This document shows positions 8,403-16,718 of a stretch of DNA of 21,144 nt, one piece after another. The position numbers and the translations under genes are program-made. The stretch spans positions 1 to 21,144 of the forward strand of contig NZ_QJSX01000002.1 in assembly GCF_003217515.1 (NCBI RefSeq), in the 5' to 3' direction. The DNA is from Deinococcus yavapaiensis KR-236 (lineage in GTDB: Bacteria > Deinococcota > Deinococci > Deinococcales > Deinococcaceae). The stretch's first letter is position 1, and the number at the start of each line of letters is the position of its first letter. A model generated the notes under the pieces. It saw only the letters and a list, made by a program, of their open reading frames with translations. It had not been told where the DNA came from and ran no database searches.

Positions 8403-9521
8403 TCAAGCACGCCCCATTCCTTGGAACAAATGCAAATACTGGTCTGCCGATCGTTTCCAAGTAAACTGCCGGGCATGCTGTCGACGTGCACTTACCGCTT
8501 CAGGACTCGGAGTGGTTTTCAACGCCCGCAGTACCGAGTCGGCAATGGCTTCGTCGCTGTTCGCCACCACATCACCATGCTTGCCCAGCAGCTCCCTCAT
8601 AGGACCGCTTTCCAAGGTGATCACAGGTGCGCCCATCGCAAGAGCTTCCAGGAGAGGCAAGCCAAACCCTTCATATAAGCTGGTGGACACGTAGGCATCG
8701 GCTGCCGCATAACTGTGCATCAACAACTCGTCCGAAATAGAGTCCAGGAACACGACGTCCGTCTCCGGTTCTAGTCCTAACTCACCCATCGTGCGTAAGG
8801 TCCGGCCACGATGCTCCGCCGTTCCCGCCGATCCCACCTTCAGCAACTGCACATCGGGAATCACACTCTTGACGAGGCGTAAGACTCGCAAAAGCTGCGC
8901 TACGTTCTTGCGCTTCGTTTCAGTACCCACGTATAACAGAACGTGCGAAGCTTTTAGATCAGGCACCATCGCGCCAAGCGCCGACCGCGATGCCGCGCGA
9001 TCGATCTCGCTCTCGAGAAATACCGAGCTGACTCCATTGGGAATTACATGGATTCGCTCACGAAGGGCGGGCAGTCGCGTGACGATTCTGTCCCTCGTAA
9101 ACTCCGAGCAAACGACAATTCGATCCGCAAATCGTAGTGCGTGAAAATGCTGACGTACGAGAAAAGTACCTACGGCTCCCAGGTCTTTTCGATCGTCCGC
9201 GAAGTCAATCACGCCAACATCGTGAACGAGCACGACGCCTGGCAGCTTGCTTCGGCCCGCCAAGCAACTCGCCCCGGTCAATTGAGGCACGAATATCAAA
9301 CTGCTCTGAGGAGGCAATTGCACTTGGAGAGGCAGGTTTTTCAGCAGTGGTACCGGCAAAGCTTTGAAAGACGCGGAAACTACTTTTTCCGTTTGCTCCC
9401 ACTCTGCCGTCAATGCTCGAACGACTCGAGCGATGCCGCCTCGCTGTCCATACCGATCAAGGCCGGCGACGGCGATCCGAAGAGGATGCTCGCCGCTTGA
9501 TCGACGGTGTGACGTCACCAC
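8403..9521 (-). CDS. GT4-family glycosyltransferase
   Basis: A 372-residue GT-B fold glycosyltransferase of the mannosyltransferase-like branch. The N-terminal half contains LRIAVAGLDRYGQRGGIARV and VVLVHDVGVIDF; CSEFTRDRI and HVIPNGVSSVF mark the junction to the second domain, followed by LLYVGTETKRKN. The EX7E motif is YEGFGLPLLEA with glutamates at about 284 and 292. The start is one of two consecutive GTG codons at 9521 and 9518, with GAAGG eight bases upstream; the second forms a GTGA overlap with the previous stop. It is expected to act in the cytoplasm on a lipid-linked acceptor. The donor sugar is not deducible. Confidence 0.9.
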   Translation of the reverse strand: MVTSHRRSSGEHPLRIAVAGLDRYGQRGGIARVVRALTAEWEQTEKVVSASFKALPVPLLKNLPLQVQLPPQSSLIFVPQLTGASCLAGRSKLPGVVLVHDVGVIDFADDRKDLGAVGTFLVRQHFHALRFADRIVVCSEFTRDRIVTRLPALRERIHVIPNGVSSVFLESEIDRAASRSALGAMVPDLKASHVLLYVGTETKRKNVAQLLRVLRLVKSVIPDVQLLKVGSAGTAEHRGRTLRTMGELGLEPETDVVFLDSISDELLMHSYAAADAYVSTSLYEGFGLPLLEALAMGAPVITLESGPMRELLGKHGDVVANSDEAIADSVLRALKTTPSPEAVSARRQHARQFTWKRSADQYLHLFQGMGRA

Positions 9522-10579
9522 GTCGAGCGCCTTCGAAGAGCATCGGCGCCAGCTTTAAGTGCAGCCCACTGATCGCCCATCAAGTGCAGCAAGCTGCCTC
9601 GAACGCTCACCTTCAACCTGGCGCGTCGTTGCAGGCCGACGCGATTCAAGACGGCGTGGAGTGCGGCGAGGATTGCACCAAGACCAAGCCAGCGGACTCC
9701 GAATAGTCCCGCCAACAAACCGCCGAGCAGTGCATAAGGCATCACCAACGTGCGTTGCACGGCCCTCACCTCAGCCTCCGCTCCATACCTTGCACCCAAC
9801 ACCAAGGCGTTGCGTACCCAGCGACCCTGCTTGTGCGCGTATGTACGAAGGTCGGCAGGGTATTCGCTGGGAATAGGATGTCCAGGCACGAAGTAAACCG
9901 TGTGCCCGTGAGCGATAAGCTCCTTCGCGAGGGTGTAGTCCGTTCCGGACGGAGCGGGCACCTCCAGGGCTCGCGTAGATTCGAGGACCTCGCGCCGCAC
10001 CGCCGCGTGTCGTCCGAGAATTCCATCGGTGGGCTCGAACGACTCGGGCTGCGTCGCGCGCTCGACCGCCCAGTGTGAACGGACCAGGCCCACCTGCATT
10101 TGCGAGTCAAGCGGCCTCGACGCTCCGGTGACTACGTCTGCCCGACCTTCCACCACGGGATGCAACAGATTGTGCAGAACGTCGTCGTTCGGGCGGCAGT
10201 CGATGTCCGTCAGATAGATGATTTCGCCGGTCGAGCAGGCCAAGCTTTTTTCGAGCGCTCGTTGCTTGCCTTCGCCGGGCAGTTGCTCCAGCACGAGCAC
10301 GTCCGCTGACGACAAGGCCTTTGCGATCTCGAAGCCTTCATCACGGCCACCCACACACAGCACCAGTTCTTTGTGAGGATACGAGAGCGCTCGATAAGCC
10401 GAGACGAACGCTTCGATGTCCTGACGCCCGTTCCATGCCGGAACAAGGAACGAAACCTTCGGTGTGTTCCGAGGAGGTTCCCAAGTAAGGCGTGGAGAAG
10501 GCGGGAATGGAGGAGCTTGCATCTTTCTCCAATGCAACGTTGCCATGCCCGCCAAAAGGGCGGGGACGAGCCACTTCAT
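9515..10579 (-). CDS. membrane-associated GT2 glycosyltransferase
   Basis: A 354-residue GT-A fold enzyme with hydrophobic segments at both ends: MKWLVPALLAGMATLHW at the N-terminus and a pair near residues 285-320. The catalytic domain begins VSFLVPAWNG (about 42-51), has the DxD-type TDIDCRP at 124-130, a TDYTLAKEL stretch and KQGRWVRN, which resembles the Q/R-W motif of processive GT2 enzymes such as cellulose- and hyaluronan-synthase relatives. It may be processive or act on a membrane lipid. The ATG at 10579 is preferred over a longer frame because TGGAG lies five bases before it and it makes an ATGA overlap with the upstream stop. The usual VDDGS motif is replaced by LCVGGRDE, a modest departure from the family. 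Confidence 0.85.
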   Translation of the reverse strand: MKWLVPALLAGMATLHWRKMQAPPFPPSPRLTWEPPRNTPKVSFLVPAWNGRQDIEAFVSAYRALSYPHKELVLCVGGRDEGFEIAKALSSADVLVLEQLPGEGKQRALEKSLACSTGEIIYLTDIDCRPNDDVLHNLLHPVVEGRADVVTGASRPLDSQMQVGLVRSHWAVERATQPESFEPTDGILGRHAAVRREVLESTRALEVPAPSGTDYTLAKELIAHGHTVYFVPGHPIPSEYPADLRTYAHKQGRWVRNALVLGARYGAEAEVRAVQRTLVMPYALLGGLLAGLFGVRWLGLGAILAALHAVLNRVGLQRRARLKVSVRGSLLHLMGDQWAALKAGADALRRRSTW

Positions 10580-11841
10580 CGGATCTCCAGAAGGCGGTGC
10601 GTTTCGGCCCAAGGTCTGCTTTTTTGCCATCGGTACAACTCCTCACCGCCAGCGCTGGTGATCGTCAAGTCAAGGGATGTTTCTGTCATCACGGCGTTTC
10701 GTCCCCAACAACGAACGTCGAGGTGGGTGCGAGCGACGGTCGCCTGAGGGAGGGGCATGTCCCTGGGAAGCATGGCCGACAGCAACCGTAGAACCTTGTC
10801 GTTCCAGCCGACCACAGGCAGGAGATCGCGGTAGTCGGGCCTTCCCGGCAAGCTCCGTTGGGAAATTTGTTGCTTGAAGCCCTCGGCCGTGGGGAAGGCC
10901 CCACTTGCAAGCTGCGCCGTCAACAACCGGGTGAGCGCTTGACGGGGGGGCGTTTTTTCAAGGGCCCTGTATGCCAAGAGGATGTCGGCGACTCCGGCCG
11001 TCCAGCGTGGCCAACTGGCTTGCCGACCGGAGGTGTAGACGATTTGCGGCCAGCTTCCATCTTCGTGCATCGTCTTGTCCACGAAGCCGAAAATCGCTTC
11101 GGCCGCGCCCGCATACGTGCGGTCGCCGAGAATGGTGGCCGCCTCGACCAAAGGCGGAATGCAGCGCGCATTGTAGTACGGGAAAAAGCGCCCGTCACCT
11201 TCGCCAGCTTCCGGCGCGTACTGATGAACCGCGCCTTCGAATTCTCCGCGTTCGACCATGTAGCAGATAACGTCGTTCAAGGCGCTCCGTACGAACGGTT
11301 CATAGCGTTCGTCGCCGGTCAGTTGCTGGTACGCGAGCATGGCATGAGCCAAAGTGGCAAGTTTGTTAGGTACGCGCCCACGAATTCCAGGACGGTCGTT
11401 GAATCCCTTGCCGTCCCACAACGACTCGACAAGCCGGTCGAGGTTGCGAGCGGCGGTCGAGAGCGCCCGCTCCCGGTCGGGTAGGAGATGGTGCGCCTTG
11501 AGCAGACCGAGCGTCGCCGCCGCTTCGTGCGGCGTTCCAAGGAACCCGGGATTGATTTCGAACTGCGAAGCCGTGTACGAACCGTCTTGACGCTGTCCGT
11601 CGGTCAAGTCAAGAGCAGCACGCACGGCGCGGTCAGCGAAGCGCGAGTCCCTGGTGCGAGCGTACGCGGTGGTATATCCGATAAGAAGGCCTTCATAACG
11701 CCAATCCAATCCAGGGCCGACAAACTGAAGCCGGTTTTGCCACCAATGGGCGACGGGGCCGCCGTACCCCCCAGGCTGGCGAGTCGATTCCAGCCATGCG
11801 TCCAGGTTGACGAAGGCACGTGCGAGCGCGAAGTCGCTCAT
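10576..11841 (-). CDS. alpha/alpha-toroid (six-hairpin glycosidase-like) protein
   Basis: A 421-residue, mostly helical protein without signal peptide or membrane segment. Repeating helical hairpins with aromatic and glycine-rich turns (WRYEGLLIGY, GFLGTPHEAAATLGLLKAH, NKLATLAHAMLAYQQL, WPRWTAGVADILLAYRAL) resemble the toroid fold of six-hairpin glycosidases, lyases and related proteins. A short C-terminal beta-like part follows from about residue 365. Such proteins in polysaccharide loci cleave, epimerise or bind sugar polymers, but no catalytic pair can be assigned, and the lack of an export signal is odd for a polymer-degrading enzyme. The ATG at 11841 is chosen because GGGAG lies five bases before it and it makes an ATGA overlap with the preceding gene; a longer upstream extension reads as out-of-frame noise over that gene. 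Confidence 0.65.
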   Translation of the reverse strand: MSDFALARAFVNLDAWLESTRQPGGYGGPVAHWWQNRLQFVGPGLDWRYEGLLIGYTTAYARTRDSRFADRAVRAALDLTDGQRQDGSYTASQFEINPGFLGTPHEAAATLGLLKAHHLLPDRERALSTAARNLDRLVESLWDGKGFNDRPGIRGRVPNKLATLAHAMLAYQQLTGDERYEPFVRSALNDVICYMVERGEFEGAVHQYAPEAGEGDGRFFPYYNARCIPPLVEAATILGDRTYAGAAEAIFGFVDKTMHEDGSWPQIVYTSGRQASWPRWTAGVADILLAYRALEKTPPRQALTRLLTAQLASGAFPTAEGFKQQISQRSLPGRPDYRDLLPVVGWNDKVLRLLSAMLPRDMPLPQATVARTHLDVRCWGRNAVMTETSLDLTITSAGGEELYRWQKSRPWAETHRLLEIR

Positions 11842-12353
11842 GCAGGCTCCCACACGGTGAGCGTGTAGCGAGCCGGGGTCAAGCCCGCGTACGCGAAGTC
11901 CCGTCGCATGGCGAAGTGAGCTCTGTCGGCAAGATCCGGCCGTGAAGCAAGGTATGCCATGCGGATCGGGATGCCCCAAGCCAGCGCCCTCCACGTCAAG
12001 ACCGAACGCACTTCGAGACGACGCCAATTGGAAAGCATTGGCCGCCAACGCAGTGATGGTGAAGCGAGAACGCCACCAGTAATGGTATACACGCGGCAAA
12101 CGCCTTGAGACGGCGCCTCGTGGGAAGCTCCCAAAACGAGCGCCTCACGTCCGGCTCCGCGGCCGCTGAGTTGTGCCCGCAATTGCACGTCGGGTTCAAG
12201 GAACGTCGGGAGCCCGCGTAGACGCAACCGACTGACACCTTGCCGATAAGCGTCCGCGAAGATGAAGTCCAGCAAGTGGGACCAAGCGAGTTGGTCAGCA
12301 CCCACGGCCGCAGGGAAAGCGCTTTCGTGCACGCCTTCGAAGGTTGTGTTCAT
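11838..12353 (-). CDS. conserved-context protein of unknown function
   Basis: A 171-residue soluble protein with no recognised domain, signal peptide or membrane segment. It is rich in Arg and Leu (RQGVSRLRLRGLPTFLEP) and has several Trp residues. It is placed between a GT4 gene and the toroid gene with ATGA overlaps on both sides, which argues strongly that it is a real, co-translated gene. AGGA lies nine bases before the chosen ATG at 12353. Since it shares its immediate neighbourhood with the toroid protein, the two may form a pair; this is inference only. Confidence 0.65.
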   Translation of the reverse strand: MNTTFEGVHESAFPAAVGADQLAWSHLLDFIFADAYRQGVSRLRLRGLPTFLEPDVQLRAQLSGRGAGREALVLGASHEAPSQGVCRVYTITGGVLASPSLRWRPMLSNWRRLEVRSVLTWRALAWGIPIRMAYLASRPDLADRAHFAMRRDFAYAGLTPARYTLTVWEPA

Positions 12354-13480
12354 GCTTTCGTGTCCTGCCATTCACGGCCGACGCCGGTGGAGGGAACGAC
12401 TTGCTCGTACAACTGCTCGAGCTCGTCGCCGATCACGTTCCAGTCGTATTTGCTGTGCACTTTCACTCGGCCGCGCTCGCCCATGGCGTGAGCCAAGGTG
12501 GGTTGCGACAGCAAGGTCTCCAGGGCGCTCGCGAGCGCGCCTGAGTCGCCGGGTGGGACGAGGAGACCGTCGTGCCCGTGTTGCACGACCGTCCGCACCC
12601 CTGGCAAATCCGTGGCAATGACGGCTGTTCCCGACGCCATCGCCTCGATCAGGACCATGCCGAAAGCCTCGCCTTGCGTCGTGCTGGGAAGAACCGTCAC
12701 CGTGGCTTGCGCGTACAACCGCGCGAGCTCATCAAGTGGAACGCGACCGGCGAACTCCACGCGGCCTGGCGCGACCTCTTCGGCCAAACGCTCGTACTCC
12801 GCTCGCATGTCGCCGTCCCCCACGATGACGGCACGGCGAGGAAGGCTTCGCATCGCTTCGATCAGGACGGCTACGCCTTTGAAGTGGTGCGCCCTGTCCA
12901 AACCGCCGACGAACAGCGCGAAGGACTCGGCACTTTTCTCGGCCGGCCGGAAGGCGCGGGTGTCGACGCCGTTCGGCAACACACGAACTGCTGCGGCCCG
13001 AGACTTGGTTCGCCAGAATAGGGAGTGCTGCGCGTAATCAAGGGAGGTTCCCACGAGCAAACTCGCTTGGGACAGCACGGTGGGCTGCGCCGTGTTGTTG
13101 TACACGTCGAACAATCGGCCGCGAAGACCTCGCGCGATCAAGTCGTTGTGGTAAGTCACCACGAGCGGAATGCGGTGCTGCCGAGCGGCAAGGACGGTGA
13201 GTTCCGCGCCGAAGATAAAGGGGTAGTGCAGGTGAATGACGTCGAACCCTTGCAACTCCGTTATTAGGCGTGGCGTCAGTGGTGCATTTCCCACGCGAAA
13301 CGTGACAGGCAAACGGCGAACATCGAATGGAAACGAAAGCTCATGATCGCGCTTTGTGCTCGCGGTGAAAACGACCACGTCGTGGCCTCGTTCGTGCAGC
13401 AACCTCGCGTTGTGGTAAGCGACATTTCCAGTTCCTGCCCAGTATGGAGGAAAGGTGGCGGTGACATGGGCGATCTTCAT
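12350..13480 (-). CDS. GT4-family glycosyltransferase
   Basis: A 376-residue GT-B fold glycosyltransferase. It starts MKIAHVTATFPPYWAGTGN, which contains the typical glycine loop, then DVIHLHYPFIFG and LVVTYHNDLIARG on the acceptor side, VRVLPNGVDTRAFRP between the domains, and ALFVGGLDRAHHFKG at the start of the donor domain. The EX7E donor motif is GEAFGMVLIEA with glutamates at about 271 and 279. The ATG at 13480 overlaps the previous stop as ATGA, and CGAGG is eight bases upstream. It should act in the cytoplasm on a lipid-linked intermediate; the sugar is unknown. Confidence 0.92.
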   Translation of the reverse strand: MKIAHVTATFPPYWAGTGNVAYHNARLLHERGHDVVVFTASTKRDHELSFPFDVRRLPVTFRVGNAPLTPRLITELQGFDVIHLHYPFIFGAELTVLAARQHRIPLVVTYHNDLIARGLRGRLFDVYNNTAQPTVLSQASLLVGTSLDYAQHSLFWRTKSRAAAVRVLPNGVDTRAFRPAEKSAESFALFVGGLDRAHHFKGVAVLIEAMRSLPRRAVIVGDGDMRAEYERLAEEVAPGRVEFAGRVPLDELARLYAQATVTVLPSTTQGEAFGMVLIEAMASGTAVIATDLPGVRTVVQHGHDGLLVPPGDSGALASALETLLSQPTLAHAMGERGRVKVHSKYDWNVIGDELEQLYEQVVPSTGVGREWQDTKA

Positions 13481-14502
13481 CGAACGAACCTCGGGCGTGT
13501 GACGCGGTACAACGGCGTGACGAGACGATTCAACGCGGCGGCGGTGTTCGCGGCCATGAGTTGATCGAGAGGCAACGCGACTTCGGCATGCTCGAGGAGC
13601 ACGTTGTCTGAGGCCCGTCGGCTTCGCTGAACTCGACTACGTTCTCGGCGCAGGGAATGCCACGAAGTGAACAGATCTCGGTAAGACTGCCCTTTGGCTC
13701 GGGCATACGACGAGTTGCGCAAGGCAAAAACCCACGTGGCTGCCTCTGTCAGCAGCAGGCCGGGCAATAGCTGAACCAAGGTACGCGTCGAAAAAACCTT
13801 GAGGAAGGTCATGAGACGATTTCGTTCCATGAAGCGGAATTTCCTGGGAGACATCCCGAGCGTGTAGTGGTGCACGACTTCGGCCTCGGCGTCACACAAC
13901 AGCTGATAACCCAACAGCCGCGCTCGCAAAGACAAGTCGGTGTCCTCGTGGTACATGAAGTATCGCTCGTCGAACCCCCCGAGTGCCCGAACGACATCGG
14001 TCAAAGCGAGAATGGCCGCGCCAGAAAGAAGGGGAGTTTCGTGTAGACCGCGTATGCTCGCTGCGGGCTGCGAAAGGGCTCGACAAGTTGTAATGCCGGT
14101 GAAGTGCATGCTGTTGCCGCACGCGTTGATGGTGCCGTCCGGTTGCAGCAGCTTCGGAGTTATCAAGGCGTTCGGATGATCGCGAGCCGTGGACAGAAGA
14201 CGCTTTAGGCACTCTGGAGACGCTTCCGTGTCAGGATTGAGGAACAAGACCCAAGTACCTGTCGCATGGCGCAGCCCGAGATTGTTTCCCCCCGCGTACC
14301 CGGTGTTCGCCGCGTTGAGCAGGACACGAACTTTCGGATGGTGCGCGGTCAGCCACTCGGCGACGCCGTCCCGTGTGTGGTTGTCGACCACGATGAGTTC
14401 TATATCTTGGACGTTTTGCGCGTACAGCGAAGGCAAGCACAACTCTAGATCTGCACGGCTGTCGTAGGAAACGATAATGATGCTTAATACCGGGTTCGAC
14501 AC
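13477..14502 (-). CDS. GT2 glycosyltransferase, rhamnosyltransferase (WbbL)-like; first gene of operon
   Basis: A 341-residue GT-A fold enzyme of the rhamnosyltransferase-like branch. LSIIIVSYDS opens the domain, ELIVVDN lies at about 35-41, NTGYAGGNN at 66-74, LFLNPDTE at 87-94 and GGFDERYFMYHEDTDLSLR at 175-193, where ED is the expected catalytic-base region. A weakly hydrophobic stretch follows near residue 235-255. It starts with GTG at 14502, with AAGG eight bases upstream. It is the first gene after a long non-coding stretch and so most likely the first cistron of the eleven-gene operon. Rhamnose as donor is suggested by family resemblance only. Confidence 0.88.
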   Translation of the reverse strand: MSNPVLSIIIVSYDSRADLELCLPSLYAQNVQDIELIVVDNHTRDGVAEWLTAHHPKVRVLLNAANTGYAGGNNLGLRHATGTWVLFLNPDTEASPECLKRLLSTARDHPNALITPKLLQPDGTINACGNSMHFTGITTCRALSQPAASIRGLHETPLLSGAAILALTDVVRALGGFDERYFMYHEDTDLSLRARLLGYQLLCDAEAEVVHHYTLGMSPRKFRFMERNRLMTFLKVFSTRTLVQLLPGLLLTEAATWVFALRNSSYARAKGQSYRDLFTSWHSLRRERSRVQRSRRASDNVLLEHAEVALPLDQLMAANTAAALNRLVTPLYRVTRPRFVR

Positions 14503-14759
14503 GTTATTGCCCTTGAAGTTTCATGTAATGAGAGACGAAGCCGTGTACAACCCGACGCGGCCTTCAGTTGTGGCGATCGAGATGTCTCTGCCCCTAAGCG
14601 TGGGCGTCTGGCGCCGACACACTCCTTGTACAGCCTGAGAAGGAGTAGGAGAAAGACGGGGCGACACGCGGTCATATTAAGGCACGATGAAGGTGTTTGG
14701 ATTTGTAAAGCTGGAGTGGGCTCTCAGAAAGTAGCCGGGAAATCTGATAAGTATATTAG
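14503..14759 (-). other. upstream region of the polysaccharide operon
   Basis: About 257 bases without a convincing gene, between the terminator of the GtrB-like gene and the operon start. The operon promoter should lie here. The minus strand shows CTTAATATGAC near 14671-14681, which contains a 4-of-6 match to a -10 box but no good -35 box, so no promoter is called. An inverted repeat (ACTCCTT at 14621-14627, AAGGAGT at 14640-14646) could form a leader hairpin. No JUMPstart/ops sequence was seen. Confidence 0.4.
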
Positions 14760-14805
14760 AAAAAATGAGCTGGCTTGCCACAAAATTGGGCAAGCCAGCT
14801 CATTT
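14760..14805 (-). terminator. strong intrinsic terminator after the GtrB-like gene
   Basis: A perfect 17-bp stem (arms 14763-14779 and 14789-14805, core GAGCTGGCTTGCC) with a 9-base loop, followed on the minus strand by six T's (14765-14760). It lies about 110 bases beyond the stop of the gene ending at 14914 and should isolate that gene from the operon. The 108 bases between stop and stem show no gene. Confidence 0.88.
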
Positions 14806-14913
14806 CATAAAAAGGGGATCGACAAAATGGGATTCGATGGTCTCCGCCCCAGGACGAAGCTCCACAACTTCGCTCAACAGGTGCCGGCGCGGCCGGGGTC
14901 CTCACCCCTGAGA

Positions 14914-15915
14914 TTACTTTTGCGCAAGCAGAGAGCGTTGCTCGAGGGTGTGAACCACATCCTCGTGCATTCGGTCTGCGAGTTTTTGAAGGCTGTACAA
15001 CAAGATCCCTGTTACGGCGGCGACGGCTCCACCCAGCAGGAGGATTGCCATCAGGATCGCACTGCCAACTGCGAATTGTTGTGTTGCCTGTTGAATCTGG
15101 AGGATGCGCATCCCTAAGAGCAGGCCGGTAATCATCAGGACGAAGCCCGGGAAGCAGAAGAAGGCGATCGGACGACGACGCGCCACCAAGCTCAGCATGG
15201 CGTCGAGTACTTGCAGTCCATGAACGACCGGGTTGCGCTTGTTGCCGTCGAGGTAGTGAACGTGAATGGGCGCCTCTTTGACGACAAGACCGGAGTTTTT
15301 GAAGAGAAACTGCATCTCCGACTCGACGGACAGCCCCTGCGTACGAAATGACAAGCTTTCGAGGGCGTTGGGGGAGAAGGCACGGTATCCGCTTTGGGAG
15401 TCGGTCACCCAAACGCCACTCGTGACGTTCGTCGTCAAGGTCAATGCATGCTGCCCGACCTGCCGCCACGCGGGAATCTTGCTTTTGACGTCTAGAAAAC
15501 GAGAACCAACGACGACGTCGGCTTCACCACTAAAAATTGGTTGTACGAGCGTAGGAATATCCTTGGGGTCATGCTGTGTGTCGCCGTCAAGGCAGACGAT
15601 AGCGCGTGGCAGCAAGGCTTTTGCAGCGTTGAAACCGCTGTTCAGCGCTTGCGCTTTCCCCTTGTTCACTCCATGGCGGACAACGGTCGCGCCTGCTTGC
15701 TCGGCGAGAATCGCCGTGCGATCGCTCGAGCCGTCATCGACGACAATTACGTACTGAGCGTATTCTTTCGTTGTGAGGACAACGCTGGCAATGAAACGCT
15801 CCTCGTTGTAGGCAGGGATAATGGCGACGACACCCGTGCAGTCGAAAATGTCCGAATTTTCGAGGTCTGCCAGGTATGAGTCTGTGGTCAGGAGAAGAGA
15901 AGTGGCAACAGTCAT
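14914..15915 (-). CDS. GtrB/DPM1-like polyprenyl-phosphate glycosyltransferase (GT2)
   Basis: A 333-residue GT2 enzyme that probably moves a sugar from a nucleotide donor to undecaprenyl phosphate at the cytoplasmic face. VVAIIPAYNEERFI (about 29-42), VVDDGSSDRT (58-67), VCLDGDTQHDPKDI (107-120) and VTDSQSGYRAF (170-180) are the expected motifs. Two C-terminal membrane segments at about 250-272 and 283-308 match the GtrB/PglX-like architecture and its usual length. The ATG at 15915 has GAGGA about four bases upstream. It is a single-gene unit with hairpin terminators before its leader and after its stop. Its product is a likely donor for GT-C-type enzymes such as the membrane protein at 827-2398; that link is inference. 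Confidence 0.88.
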   Translation of the reverse strand: MTVATSLLLTTDSYLADLENSDIFDCTGVVAIIPAYNEERFIASVVLTTKEYAQYVIVVDDGSSDRTAILAEQAGATVVRHGVNKGKAQALNSGFNAAKALLPRAIVCLDGDTQHDPKDIPTLVQPIFSGEADVVVGSRFLDVKSKIPAWRQVGQHALTLTTNVTSGVWVTDSQSGYRAFSPNALESLSFRTQGLSVESEMQFLFKNSGLVVKEAPIHVHYLDGNKRNPVVHGLQVLDAMLSLVARRRPIAFFCFPGFVLMITGLLLGMRILQIQQATQQFAVGSAILMAILLLGGAVAAVTGILLYSLQKLADRMHEDVVHTLEQRSLLAQK

Positions 15916-16167
15916 CGTTTCCTCGTTTCTGTTTCGCGCAGGGATAAGGTGCGACGCTATTCCTTAGCCGTTTGCTGGTCGCCTCGGCATGAGCTGAAAC
16001 CCCGGCGTGCATTAACGCTCCTTTACCTTACCAAGTTTTAAGCGTGTTGTATGAAAGTCTCACGAATCGCCCACTAGACAACCTTTTTGTTAACTTTCCC
16101 ATAATCTTCGGAGGGTCACCTACCGGGCTCTAACGGGTGAAACAAAGCTAACGGTCCTCGGAACGAG
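15916..16167 (-). other. long leader/promoter region of the GtrB-like gene
   Basis: About 250 bases without a gene. On the minus strand AAAGGAG sits five bases before an ATG at 16012, but that frame differs from the GtrB-like gene and its product looks like noise beyond the overlap; it could be a short leader ORF or chance. No clear -35/-10 pair was found. The stretch is fairly GC-rich near the gene and AT-richer at 16020-16110, where a promoter is most likely. Confidence 0.35.
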
Positions 16168-16212
16168 AGCAAGGCAAGGCCGCCCGGTAACTTCGGGCGG
16201 CCTTGCCTTGCT
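16168..16212 (-). terminator. hairpin terminator after the small secreted protein
   Basis: A perfect 19-bp GC-rich stem (arms 16168-16186 and 16194-16212) with a 7-base loop, starting 18 bases after the stop of the gene ending at 16230. The T-run is weak on both strands, but stem length and position directly after the gene support termination. Confidence 0.78.
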
Positions 16213-16229
16213 TTCCTATAAGCCGAGCG

Positions 16230-16718
16230 TTATTTGCACTTCAGTTGCTTGGCCGCTTCCGTAATGCTTCCCAATTTGAACGTATCCGTGAACGCCTGCC
16301 CTCGGGAGTTGTTGACTTGGAACTTGACTTGCTGGAAGCTGCCTGCCTGACCCAAGAACGCGGTGACCATGCTGGGAGGCACGTAGGCCCATGTCCCTCC
16401 GAAGCTCAACGCGAACGTGAAGCTCGTGGCCTCTTGATCATCGAACTTCCACGACATCTCGTAAGTCCCAGGGCCGAGGTAGGTGACCGGATCGAACGCG
16501 ACGGCAAGTTGGTTGTCTTGGCAGCTCAAAATCATCGACGACGCGGCGTTGTTCAAGCCATCCGTGAAGGCGATGAGGGGATCGATATTGAATACTCCCT
16601 CGTTGCTGAAAACGTTACCCTTCCAATTGAAGAGGGTGAAGTCTCCAACCGACGCACGTTGAGCCGATGCGAGGGGAGAAAGGGCAAGGAGAGCGAGGAC
16701 GGCAAGAGAACCTTTCAT
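16230..16718 (-). CDS. small secreted protein, possibly TagO/VasI-like
   Basis: A 162-residue protein with a clean signal peptide (MKGSLAVLALLALSPLASA, cleavage expected before Gln20). The mature part is beta-rich with two cysteines, Cys66 in LSCQDN and Cys161 two residues from the end, which could form a disulfide. The order of features (LxCQ, then YEMSWKFDDQ with alternating polar/hydrophobic strands, a W-containing middle, and a terminal LKC) recalls the TagO/VasI-type periplasmic proteins associated with some secretion loci, but no secretion genes are nearby and the resemblance is weak. The ATG at 16718 has a near-perfect AAGGAGG five bases upstream (16724-16730). It forms its own transcription unit, divergent from the PqqD/kinase genes. 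Confidence 0.75.
   Translation of the reverse strand: MKGSLAVLALLALSPLASAQRASVGDFTLFNWKGNVFSNEGVFNIDPLIAFTDGLNNAASSMILSCQDNQLAVAFDPVTYLGPGTYEMSWKFDDQEATSFTFALSFGGTWAYVPPSMVTAFLGQAGSFQQVKFQVNNSRGQAFTDTFKLGSITEAAKQLKCK

Noticed and set aside
14503..14759. JUMPstart/ops element for RfaH-type control
   Set aside because: No GGCGGTAG-like sequence was found in the operon leader on the minus strand.
16100..16167. Plus-strand stretch resembling part of a c-di-GMP-I riboswitch (ACGGGTGAAACAAAGC, then CGGTCCT)
   Set aside because: The invariant ACGCAAAGCC core is altered, the 5' GGCAAACC part is missing, and no plus-strand gene follows. A covariance-model search would settle it.
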